Source of the DNA: Odontocerum albicorne
Lineage: Eukaryota; Arthropoda; Insecta; Trichoptera; Odontoceridae
Direction of reading: 5' to 3'
Assembly (NCBI GenBank): GCA_949825065.1
Contig: OX463859.1
Coordinates: 6,734,217-6,798,216, forward strand
Length of the DNA stretch: 64,000 nucleotides
The position numbers and the translations under genes are program-made. Shown here piece by piece: positions 34,601 through 46,600 of this stretch (within the stretch, counting starts at the first letter, position 1; each line of letters starts with the position of its first letter). Below the pieces are notes generated by a model, which made no database searches, was not told the DNA's origin, and was given only the letters and a program-made list of their open reading frames with translations.

Positions 34601-37600
34601 AGTGTTTAGCCGTGATATTCGTTCTGCAAGTTGGTATGTAGAACAGAGGGTGATTCCTTGCACGGCTATATTTATTAGGGACATATAAACTTTGTGTTTC
34701 TAGTATCGCAGGACAGTTAAACAAACCTTGAAAAACCTTTAGTAGGAATATCCCAATGGATTCTTGTTTCGAGGCTTCTATAATTACACACCGTGAGAAG
34801 TTCAACGTGGTAATTTGTTCTATATTATTCTTATATTTGAGCTGATTAGGATGGGGATATACAGAACGCACAACACAACCTAGTATGTCCGAACATTGTG
34901 ACTGCATACTTTATGTAGAACCTGAATGATAGGATGTTCTCTGTTGCCTCCTACAGGAAATATCTGGCATAAATATTAATTTATGTGATCCGGACGGAGT
35001 TATTTTTGGAAGATGTTGATATATTGTTTTTTTTTTCTTTTATTTTTTTTTTCCCAGTGTCATGTCAGGTCCCCCCAACGTTGAATATCACAGATTGAGA
35101 GTAGACATCTTTGTTCCCGGCAGCCCGGAAAAAGATCTCCAATGCCCCTTATGCCAGTCCAATCACGTATATTGCGGAGCCAGGAGATTTGCCTACTGCC
35201 AACACCTCTTCGGCCTTTTATTTTGCCTTATATGATCAGGTGCAGTAATTTGTACTTTGCTCCTCTAAGTACATGACCCAAATAGGACACCTTTCGGATT
35301 TTAATATTAGTCAGCAACTCTCTATCAACTTTGGCTCTTTGAAGAATCCTTGTGTTGCTGACCATATCCATCCAGGGTATCCGTAGCATTCTCCGGTGCA
35401 TCCACATTTCGAAAGTCGGTTCATACTACCAACTATATATTGTTTGTTTATAATTTTTACTGTGGTATGTAAAAAAATCCCTAAGTATAATTTAAATTTG
35501 TTAATAAATATATAAATAAATGTTCTTTGTATAAATAAATGTTCTTTGTATAAATAAATGTTCTTTGTATAAATTACATGTCTTTGTTTTGTTTTAGAAA
35601 ATGAGTCAATTAATACTTCACAGGAGATTAAAGTAGAGAACTGTGATTTTTATGTTCAAGGTAAATTTCTATATCTAACTAGTTCTTTTACTTTCTATGT
35701 TTTACAATACATTGAGATTTTCACATATCATATTTTGAAATATATATACGTATCCTGAATTGTTTGTTTTTTTTGGAATTATTGATTTTGTGATATGTAA
35801 AGAACTCTTTAGTGTAATTTATTTTATCAATAAAATACGTAAATAAATATTACATAAATTACATGTCCTTGCTTTGTTTTAGAAAACGAGCCAATGAATA
35901 CTTCACAGGACATTAAAGTAGAGAATTGTGATTTTTATACTCAAGGTAAATTTTTAAATCTAATATTTATTTTTAATTCTGTGCCCTAGAATAATGTTCA
36001 ATTTAGAAAAATTCATAATAAAACAATGATTTCTTTTCATCAACTTTAATTACTGCAAACATGTATCAAAAGGTTGGAAATTCATTTTTTTTAAATAATG
36101 TCCTCGAGATAATGACCACCGCGTCGATGGCATTTGTGTAATCTGGTTTGAAAATTTTTAAGCACACGGTTGTTGTGTCGCTTTCACAAATGCTTTGTTT
36201 CAATTGCAGCACAGTTGTTGGGTTACTCGTAATTATTGCAAGGTCATACGTGACATCGGTGATGCTGATGAATGCTTGCGGGATAGCGTTGGATCAGCAC
36301 GCACAGACTCATTGACTTGCTATATATTTTGCTCTGTTTGAGAAATCCACAGGTGACCTTAGGGTCGAGGTTTAAGCGTGGAACCAGTCTTCAAACCTTT
36401 TACCCTACTACTTAATTAAGTTGGTACTTAGACACTGTCTAACACTGTAATTTGTACTTGACTTGAAATAATCATCTAACAGTTACCGTATGAATCATTA
36501 TTTTCGTAAAAGTATGGACGCAAAACGTGCACTGTTGCTCTGTGAAGTGATTAATGATGACTAAAATAACCAGAACTGTTCGAGCAAATGATGCCTTCAG
36601 CATCCTTCTTCCTCCAAGTGTTCTTGAATATTAAAGAAAATAAAAGTTCACTTTATTCTAGGCCACCCTGTACTATTTTCATGGATTATGTTTTGAAAGA
36701 TATATGTATCTAGAACAGTTAGTTTGTGTTTTAATAATGTTTATACATTATCTTTTGTTTTATAATTATTACAAGTGATTCCTCCTTTTTTTTTTTTTTT
36801 TTACCTGGCGAGTTTATTGCCATGTGGAAATCTCTTCCAAACAACCAGAAATATGTTTTTATAAGCCCTAAGTGTTAACCAGACTGGAATCCTATTTAAA
36901 AAAATCTGGGTTCCAGCGGGGATCGAACCCGCAACCTCCGGATCGGCAGACAAGTGTCTTACCACCAGGCCACGGAGGTCGTCAGTCGTCTTCTTTCACT
37001 CTCGCAGTGATGGCGTTTGGTGAGACAAAACTATCCCCCTACCTTTTCGTTCATGGACCACTATACCGGGCCGTAGGGTAATGTTGGTAGATACAAAGGC
37101 TGGTAAACTGGACATTTGAGTATATATGTCACTTCTTCAGGTTAGTTTATCGGCCTATGGAGTTCTAAGGGTTAAGTTTAATTTGTTTTGTCAATAAATA
37201 TATAAATTAATGTTCTTTATATAAATTACATGTCCTTACTTTGTTTTAGAAAATGAGTCAATCAATACTTCACAGGACATTAAAACAGAGAACTGTGATT
37301 TTTATATTCAAGGTAAATTTATATATCTAATTTTTTTTATGTATACCATATTTTGAAAGATATATGTATCCTGAATTGATAGTTTTTATTTTGGTAGATA
37401 TTGATATTTTATCTTTTGTTTTATAATTGTTACTGTCATATATGTCAACGACTCTTAACCGTTTCAATGTCAAGGATATAATTATTATCCACATAATTAA
37501 TCCGTTTCGCATAGACCAGGTGCGGTTATATCCGCCTTCATTTTATACTACCAATGTGGCATATGGTTATATTGTTTTTTACAATTATAGTTCAGAAAAT

Positions 37601-40600
37601 GTAGGATGAGTCTTGTGACAGCTCACAAATTTTCCGCAATATAACCTTATGTAATGTATTTATCTAAATAACTTGCTATTTATTAGAATTGAGGCTTATA
37701 TTAAAGTTGATAAAATAATTAAAATTACTGAACATCGTTACAAGGTTATATTGGGGCAAATTTGTGAGCTGTCACAGGACTCATCCTACATTTTCTGAAC
37801 TATAGTACAAACACTATCTTCGTAGAAGATTATGAATATTTTAATCACTTGTTAAGAAGATTTCGATCGAGATATTGTAATTTTTCTAAAGTGATCCATT
37901 TGACAGCCGTCAAGTGTCACTAGGGTTGTCGCATCATTAGTTTTTTTCAAGTGGATTCTGTACAATTTATTAGGTAATTTTGTAGCAGTATTTTTTGGTA
38001 TCCTTGATTTAATGTGTTGAAAAGTTTATTTCAAATTGTGAATTTTAACCCTTTGAACCCTGAGATATCTGTCTTACTGGCGCTCTGATCCTAAGTTCTT
38101 GAGCAATTTTTCGACCAAAAAATAATTTTTGACAAAAAAGGTAATTTCGATCAAAATAGCATATTTTTTAATTTTTTTTGTCAATTTTACACAATAATTG
38201 TCAACAAAGAAGGCGGGAGGAGGGGGTAAACCCTCATACACACATCTTTTTGCAGCTCTAAATAATATCGAAGAATTCAGAAAAATATAATTTTGTTTTT
38301 TGCTCATAAAATTATAAAGACTGGTACAAATCTAACAATAAAAAATATAAAATAATAAGATGAATTATAAAGAATAAGAATTTATTTATCGGCAGAATTC
38401 CATCTTGGAATAATAAACATCAAAACAGTTTCCAGAACCACATCCAATGCAAAGGAACACCTCGCATGATTTGCACCAATATGCAGTCTTCTTACATTTT
38501 GGTAAATAATTCTCCTTTGCGTCAGGATTACTTCTTTTTGCTCGCTTATATTTTTATTTTTCCGCACACACAACATTTATATTATTTGACCCACTATTTT
38601 TTCCTTGTGTCGCTATACCAGCCCATAGGGTAATGATGGTAGATGTCGAGGCCGTTAAACTGGCAGTTGGTGTATAACATATTCATCGATTCTTTAGGCC
38701 GATAAACCGGCCTATAGGGTTCAAAGGGTTAACACTAATTTAATATATTTTTGGCTTTTTATATTTCAAATCTTTGTTAATACTGTGTAAACACGTTTTT
38801 CTTTAACATAAGCGGTCATCGTCGTCATTTCTGGGCCTCGTAGTTGAGTATCCCCTCGCCATTTCAACATCAATTCAGTTGGAAAGTGCAGCTGTACCAT
38901 GGAGTTTATAGATATCTTTATCGAAGTCATATGTATCCTTGTACCCCCTGAATACTAGGTGGCTTTGTCATTTGAAGGGCGCACAGTGCGGTGTTCGAAT
39001 CGGTGACCTTCCACACAAAAATCTAGTGCATTACAGCGCAGCCATGCACATTAATAGTAGATTTTTTTGTTATATATGTATATGAATGAATTTTATGTTA
39101 TATTGGGTGTCCCAACAGGGCCTCGGCCACACAGGTAGGAGCCTCGCTTGGTGCGTAGAGCTACGCTAATATGTGACTATAATAGTTACATAGCGTGCAG
39201 CATTGCGATAGTATGGGGTGCGTTGGTTCGCTAGAATATGTCACCTAGCTCGCAGCGTAGCTCTAAGCACCAAACGAGGCTCCTACCTGTGTCGCCGAGG
39301 CCTATGAGTGCCTGATTTAAATTAAGCTAAATAAGTTTTTAAACATATTATTTCTTCAAAAAGTGATAGTATTTTTAGTTCGTTGTAAATTACAAATGTT
39401 GCGATTATGTATGGAAGAAAATGTCAGACAAATGCGCACTACGGCTCTGCTAGCAAACTTGCTCTTTTGATGAAATTTATGATGACATCGTTGCATAATA
39501 TTGTGGGTCGATTGTGGCAATAACACGTTGGATCTCCGCTTTAAGTTCAGGAATTGTTTGTGGGTTATTGGCGTACACACGCAACTTCAAAATATTCCAA
39601 AGAAAGAAATCACATGGTGTCAAACCACACGATCTTGCTGGCTAATTCTGATCCGCATTTCTTGAGATTACGCAACCTGGAAATTTTCCTTGCAACAATT
39701 CAATGTTTTTTCGTTTAGCTTTCCATATTTACTAATCGCGAGATTGACAGATGGCACGTATGAAATTTTTAGAGTTGCCAACCTTATAAAAAAAAATGGC
39801 GTGAAATTGAAATGTGGCGCTCTTATTGGAACACCATATATATGAAAAAGGAAATTAAATTTGTGGAGAGTGTTATTTAGTTTACATTTCTAAGTGTAGT
39901 GAAATCTCGGAAAAGTTATTGAATTTTATTAATCGGAGGACAATCCTGCAGTAACAGACTCTTGAGCCTATATAAAGTTGAAGAAGAATTTTATCAAAAA
40001 AAGACATAAAATATATTGTAACAGAATATCAATAAGCCATAAGTAATCAAATTTTTTATTATTATAATACTTAAAATATTTTTTTTAATAAAAATAATCT
40101 GGCGTACAGGTACACACCATTTACTGTAGTGCCTGACCACCACCATGCTTGCGGAGAAAAGCTTAAGTCCTGTTTATTGTGTCAGTAAATATATCAATAA
40201 ATATTACACAAATTACATGTTCCTACTTTGTTTTTAGAAAACGAGTCAATAAATACTTCACAAGACATTAAAGCAGAGAACTGTGATTTATACATTCAAG
40301 GTAAAAATATCTATATCTAATTTATAATTATGTTGTTTATAGTTAAGGCATTAACATTGTGGAGGTTTAAAGACATTGTAATTTATTTTTATCAAACACT
40401 GTTTATTCCACTTTTTTATGACGGTATAATCCTACCGGTTTCAAGGCTCTCACCTTATCTTCAGGGGAGAGTCTTGTTTGTGCTCCCCTGAAGATGAGGT
40501 GAAAGCCTTGAAACCGGTAGGGTTATACCGTCATAAAAAAGTGGAATAAACAGTGTTTGATAAAAATAAATTACAATATATTTATAATTATGTTAAGCTT

Positions 40601-43600
40601 TCGGCAATTTAATTTTACACGTATCAACCACAGTTTGAAAATGGTATCGTTACAAGGTTTTGACGACCTCCGTGGCCTAGTTGGTACGACGTCTGCCTTC
40701 TGACCCAGAGGTTGCGGTTTTGATTCCCGTTTTGAACCTAGATTTAAAGAAAATAGGGTTTCAATAAAGTTTCAATTTCAGATAAAGACCTTGGATGATG
40801 ATGTATTTCATACCAAACAACAAATCACTACAATTAACATCTTGTTTTCTTCTCGGAAAATGCATCTACAACCTTATTGTTCTATTCACTGTTATGTCTG
40901 ACAAAAATGTGAATGTGTATGCATGGGTAGGCCTAGGTTATGGTTTACAGGTGGCCATCAAGTAGTTATGCGCTAAATTTATGCAGTGGCACACGGATTG
41001 TTCTCCGTGAAAACGGATTGTTCTCCGCACAAAATATGCTCATCACGTCGAACTTCTCACGGTGTGTAACTATAGAAGCCTTGAAACAAGAAGGCAAGAA
41101 TCCATTACGATATTTCTGCTACAGGTTTTCCAAGGTTGCTTTGACTGTTCTGCAATACTAGAAACATTAAATTTATATGTACCTAATAAATTTAGCTGTG
41201 CAAGGAATCACCCTCTGTTCTATGTATTAGGTGTTAACATAAGTTGTGTCCATTTTTTTCCAAATTTAAAAATGATCACAAAAAGTAAAACAAAATCGTA
41301 AAGGTTATACGTCATTCGAAAGAAAATTTTCTGCTCTACAAGATATTGCGTTTGCTTTTACGGTACATATATTATTTTATTTGATTACAAGCCTTCAAAA
41401 TGGAATGTCAAGTAGACGAAAGTGAGCATTTTCGACACCTCCTTCTGTTCGCGTTCAATCGAGAGAATTAAGCTGCTCGCGATATTTGCGAAGTGTACGG
41501 TGAAGATGCTATGAATTAAAGGACAGCTCGTCAATGGTTTTTGCGTTTCAAAGACGGTAATTTCAACCTGAAAGACATGGAGCGTTCCGGATGACCAGTG
41601 AACCTTGATGAGGACCGCTAAAACCATATTATTCACGAAGATCCCCTTCGAACATTTTTCATCACCATTTTCAAATCATTTTTGATCACCAGTAATGATG
41701 CGGTAAAGAAACTTTTGCTTGTGGCCATGCGTAGCTCAATGACGCGCGAGCAAACCAGCATAATTCTGCAATCGACAATTTTGTCGAATGTTGATTTTTG
41801 TTGTTTTCACTCAAAACATGTGGAACCCAAGCGCCGAACTTCTGGACTTTTCCCATTGATTTAAGATGGCGGTATACAGTCATGTGACTATAATTCATCT
41901 CCTCAGCCAATTCTACAGTGGTTTGAAGGGGATCTTCATGAATAATATGGTTTAAGCAGTCCTCATCGAAGTCCACTGGAGGTGTCGAAAATGCTCACTT
42001 TCGTCTACTTGACATTCCATTTGAAGGCTTGTAATCAAACAAAATAATATATGTAACGTAAAAGCAAACACAATATCTTGTAGAGCAGAAAATTTTCATT
42101 GGACTGACGTATACCTTTACAATTTGGTTTTACTTTTGGGCTCATTTTTAAATTGGAAAAAAACTGACACAACTTATGTTAACACCCAATACATACCAAC
42201 CTACAGAACGAACTCAGTCACGTGTGGTATAGAGATATTGAACCAACTCAATGACACTGTGGATATATTCTTGACTCTGCCTAGCTGTATGAGAAGAATC
42301 CTGGCTGATATTCGTCTTTACGAACAAGCTAACTAGAAGCAGACCCTTTTTGCGAAACAGGAAAATTCCGTGCAAAGTGGATGAAAATAAAATTAATGAA
42401 TTGGTTGTTCCAAATCAATCCAATAGGGCGGGGTATTATGATAGAGTTTTTGCTGTTCGTGGTCCTGTGGTGTGGAATGGTCGGCCTTCTAGTGTCAGAT
42501 ATATGGGTGGCGTGTTCAGCCTTAGGAAGCTCTTAAAAACAATATTTTTTGGGAGGTTTTATTAAAATATATGAGCGGGATCGAATCCTGGGTTAGAGCG
42601 CCCTTGAAGAGAATTTGCTGTCTAAACGGCACTATATAAATTATTCTTTTATTATTATTTTTGGGTGCCTCCTTTGACTTGACGCCTCTAGACAAATGCC
42701 TAGATTTGCCTGTTAAAAAGTTCGGAAATTCTAGGATGAGTCCTGTGACAGCTCACAAATTTGCCCCAATACAACCTAATGTAATTTATTTACCTAAATA
42801 ACTTGCTATTTATTAGAATTGAGGCTTATATTAAAGTTGATAAAATAATTAATATTACTGAACATCGTTACAAGGTTGTATTGGGGCAAATTTGTGAGCT
42901 GTCACAGGACTCATCCTAGATTTTCCGAACTATAGCAATTTTTTTTCTAGATGTCAGGTTATGTCCTTGTATCGGACGTATGCATCACGGAAATTAGGAT
43001 TTAAAAAAAAATTATTATTGTATATTGTTGTATTGTAATGTATCATCTGTGTTTTACTATTACTTGTGACTATATACCTTCACATATTGTAATAAAATGT
43101 TCCTTATACATGGCCTTCGCAAGTCACTATAGATGATCGGACATTCCCTACGTGCAGACAGCGCGTGGTATGCGTGGCGCTTGTAAGCCGTGACGGCATA
43201 CACGGTTGAATCAAGAGGCTTAAAATAGGCTGCACATAAGTAACGGAAAACGGAAAAAATATATTCTCATCTATTGGAACGTCTACTGTGTTTTTATTTC
43301 AACAATCTTCTACCTGCCAAAGAGGAATCTCTTCATCCTGCTCTTCACCGGAAACGCAAGAAGCAAACCAGAATCTCCGAGGATTGAGCAGCACCCATCC
43401 AACTATGTGATTCTTTGTACCGGTGCTGTACAGCCCTTCTTTGTTTGGTATATTAAAGAGTTAATTTAAAATTTCAGATCCATATCCCACTTCCAAGGCG
43501 AGTTGCAGTGGCATGCAAAATCGAACAAACAAAAAAACAGCTCGCGTTCCCCGCAGAGGTATTTATAATTCTCATGTTATGTTGTATTACACTTCTGTTG

Positions 43601-46600
43601 TAAACAGTGCAATCTGGTAGGATTATCAGCAGCGGCGGGGGGTCCCGAGGTGCGCTAGCGCGCCGAACCGGAGAAGCAATTGGCAATATATAGAAATGGT
43701 CTCACGGTTTATTGTATGTCTCTGTCTGCCCTATATGAATCTGTGTTTCTATCCGGTGCATATTGGAGATCGCTCCGGCATGAATTGGCAAACTTGGCCG
43801 GTCAATTTGAAAGGAATATTTATTTAAATTTTACTTTAAATTTTTTTTCAAATTTTCCCTTAAATAAAAATACTCGCACTATTTGTCAGTATTCTTATAC
43901 ATATTTAATCTATACAAATATTTAACATTTTTGAAAGTCATGTTTGCGAATATATAATTTAATTATTGCGAATTATTTCTCCGGCTCAGCGCACCAACAC
44001 ACCCCGAGACCATCCGCCGTTGATTATCAGCATGTGGTAATTTCTTGCAACCAACCAGGTAAATGTTGTATTGTTTTGTATTACGCTTTCGTTGTATACT
44101 GTACAACTTGGTCTACTTATTCCCATGTAATCTATTCCAAGCAACCAGAAAGATGTATACGATGCCTAAAGTGAAAACGTTATACTGAGATCGTTTTTAA
44201 AAATGTGTGTTTTACTGGGAGTTGTACCTGCAGCCCCTGAGTTGGTAGACAGGCAGCGTATCAATTAGGACCACGGAGGTGTCTGATGTTATAGAACTAA
44301 TATTTAAGATCTGGGTGACAGAGGTGTCTGATGTTATAGAAATAATATTAAAGATCTGGGTGTCTTGTTCCATACCAATCTCGCGAAACTCGTTCGAGGA
44401 GTTGTGAGCTGTCCAGCATTACTACAAAGATTAGCATTAAATGTTCCTAACAATTACACTAGACTGCGCCGGCAAGAACTGTTCTCAATAACATACGCAA
44501 GAACGGGTCTTCCAGCCGCTATGCCTGTTGGAAGGGCCTTAACTCTTCTGAACGGGACTGCTTCGGATATTGACATATTTCATATCACATTACCAAAAGC
44601 AAAAGTAAATTTTCTTCTTAGATTGAGCGTGTTTGAAAGCACTCATCAACATACTTAAGTGACTGAATATATGTGTATCATATTTTTGTGTGTATATACT
44701 CGTATGTATGCATATGCATTATTTTTTATTTTATATAATTTTAAAATTTTTTTCTATGTAATTTTTCTTCTTTTTTGATGTCTTGTATTTTTCAAAGTAA
44801 TTGGGCTAAGCCTGTTTTGAAAAAATAAATAAATAAATAGAGGCCTTAAGCGAAAATGAGATTGTAATCTATTTTAAAAAATCTGACTACCATCGGAAAT
44901 TGAACCTGAAATCCCTTATCTTGAAGGCGTCTTACCAAGCAGGTCACAGGAATTGTTGAAATATCTACATAAATTTTCTCTGCGTGGTCATCATATTCAA
45001 TACAGCCTCTTCAGTCAGGTTATAGTGTTTGTTGTTAGTTTGTGTAGCTGCTGCTGCTGCAAGCCTTATGGACTGAGGTGGTCAACCTTTTTAAACTGTG
45101 TGCTAAAACCGGCATAGGTTTAAGACTGGCAAGTCACACATGTGTATTGTATAAAATCAATAGGTATCTCAACATTTTTATACTTTAAAATAAGTTAAGT
45201 ATCTTTTTACTGCCTTGTTTACTTACCTTTTTACAATTATAAATAATTGTTATTTCTGAAATGAATTTCATAAATATTAAATATGTCTATTTAGAACAGT
45301 AACACTGTATTTCAAATAAAATTCTTTGGTGAAACCTACTTTTGTTTTTTTCTGTTGTATCGCTCTATATTTGCGAATAAACGAGATCATGCATAACATA
45401 TGTTACCATACATCGTGGTCCACTCCGCATCTGCTCCTGTTCAGAGTGCATCACTCTTTCCAAGGTAGGGAAAACCCAGGCAACTCGACCATCTACTCAT
45501 CTAGAAGATAAACAATAATTACTTAATTAATTTTTAATGTAATTTTTTTCTTTTAGCTCCCAAGAGAATTGCTGTGGGCACAGGCTTTGAAAGTGCAGCG
45601 TGCTTGGAGTTCAAGGAGAGAATAAGCAGATGCAGGCAACAACTTAAGCACGACGAGGAATATCGTATATTTAAGATGGAAATGCTGGAACTGCAGAAAA
45701 TCCATCAGAATCAAATTTCTCAAATTGAACTAAAAAATGCTCTCAAAAATGCAAATCACGTAGAAGAGCTAAGAAAACTGGAAAAAGACACAGCATTTTT
45801 TATTTGTGAAAGAGCTAGAATGGAGTATGAAGCCACGATGCAAAACCACAAAAGGTAATCAATAATATATCTTAGAATGCATTTCTCTTAAGTAATACCT
45901 GTGGTCTGTTATCAGGACTACCTCTCATGATATGTTAACTCCCAGCTACCATTCTTTTTGGAAGTGTTCCTGGAAGACAGCAGGTATTTCATGTATTGGG
46001 GATGTTACCTTTTGACGTGATTTCACCTGCCTTCTACGATTTCTGTCCAATCTCACAATATTTTCCACTTCGCATGCTTTTCAGATAAGGTAGATTCTAA
46101 CTCTACAGTAATTGTGTGCGAATTAATATGAACAAAGGTAAAATAGTTGAAACAAGTGTTTGATAGCCATAAATAGTCAATTTTTTTTTAAATCATTCAA
46201 ATGTTCATTATTTTAGCAAAGAATTTGTCCACCTTTAGCTTTTATAACTTAATGTACATTTTTTGACATGGATTCTTTTGACAAACATTATTTTTCATAT
46301 AGAGTGATATATCATTAATCAAAGAAAAAGGAAGGGATGGTGGAGAGGAAAGAAAAAATCAGGAATGAAACACGTTATATAACTGACTAGAAATAAAGAG
46401 TTTTTTCTGTCGCTTCTTAAAGCATGCCAAGGACGGAGCGAATCTAACATTAGTTTGTAACTGTTTAAGTTTTATACAAAAGTATGTTAAATGTTTTATA
46501 GACTGTACTCAATTAAAATTCATAGCTTGGACTTCCAATCTGCTGGCAATATGTTATGTAGCTAAAAATATGATTTCTAAGGCCGAAAGCTTTTTAATTT

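Noticed and set aside
36900..36985. tRNA gene on - strand
   Set aside because: Box B is good but the sequence continues into the SINE S2 tail and the acceptor stem does not pair.
40490..40560. Functional hammerhead ribozyme
   Set aside because: Core-like elements and a GTC are present, but an extra T precedes helix II, helix III has a bulge, and helix I is not convincing; kept only as a finding to test.
43100..43400. Possible LTR (aataaaatgttccttataca; ttttatttcaacaatcttct)
   Set aside because: No matching second copy or boundary dinucleotides could be seen in this window.
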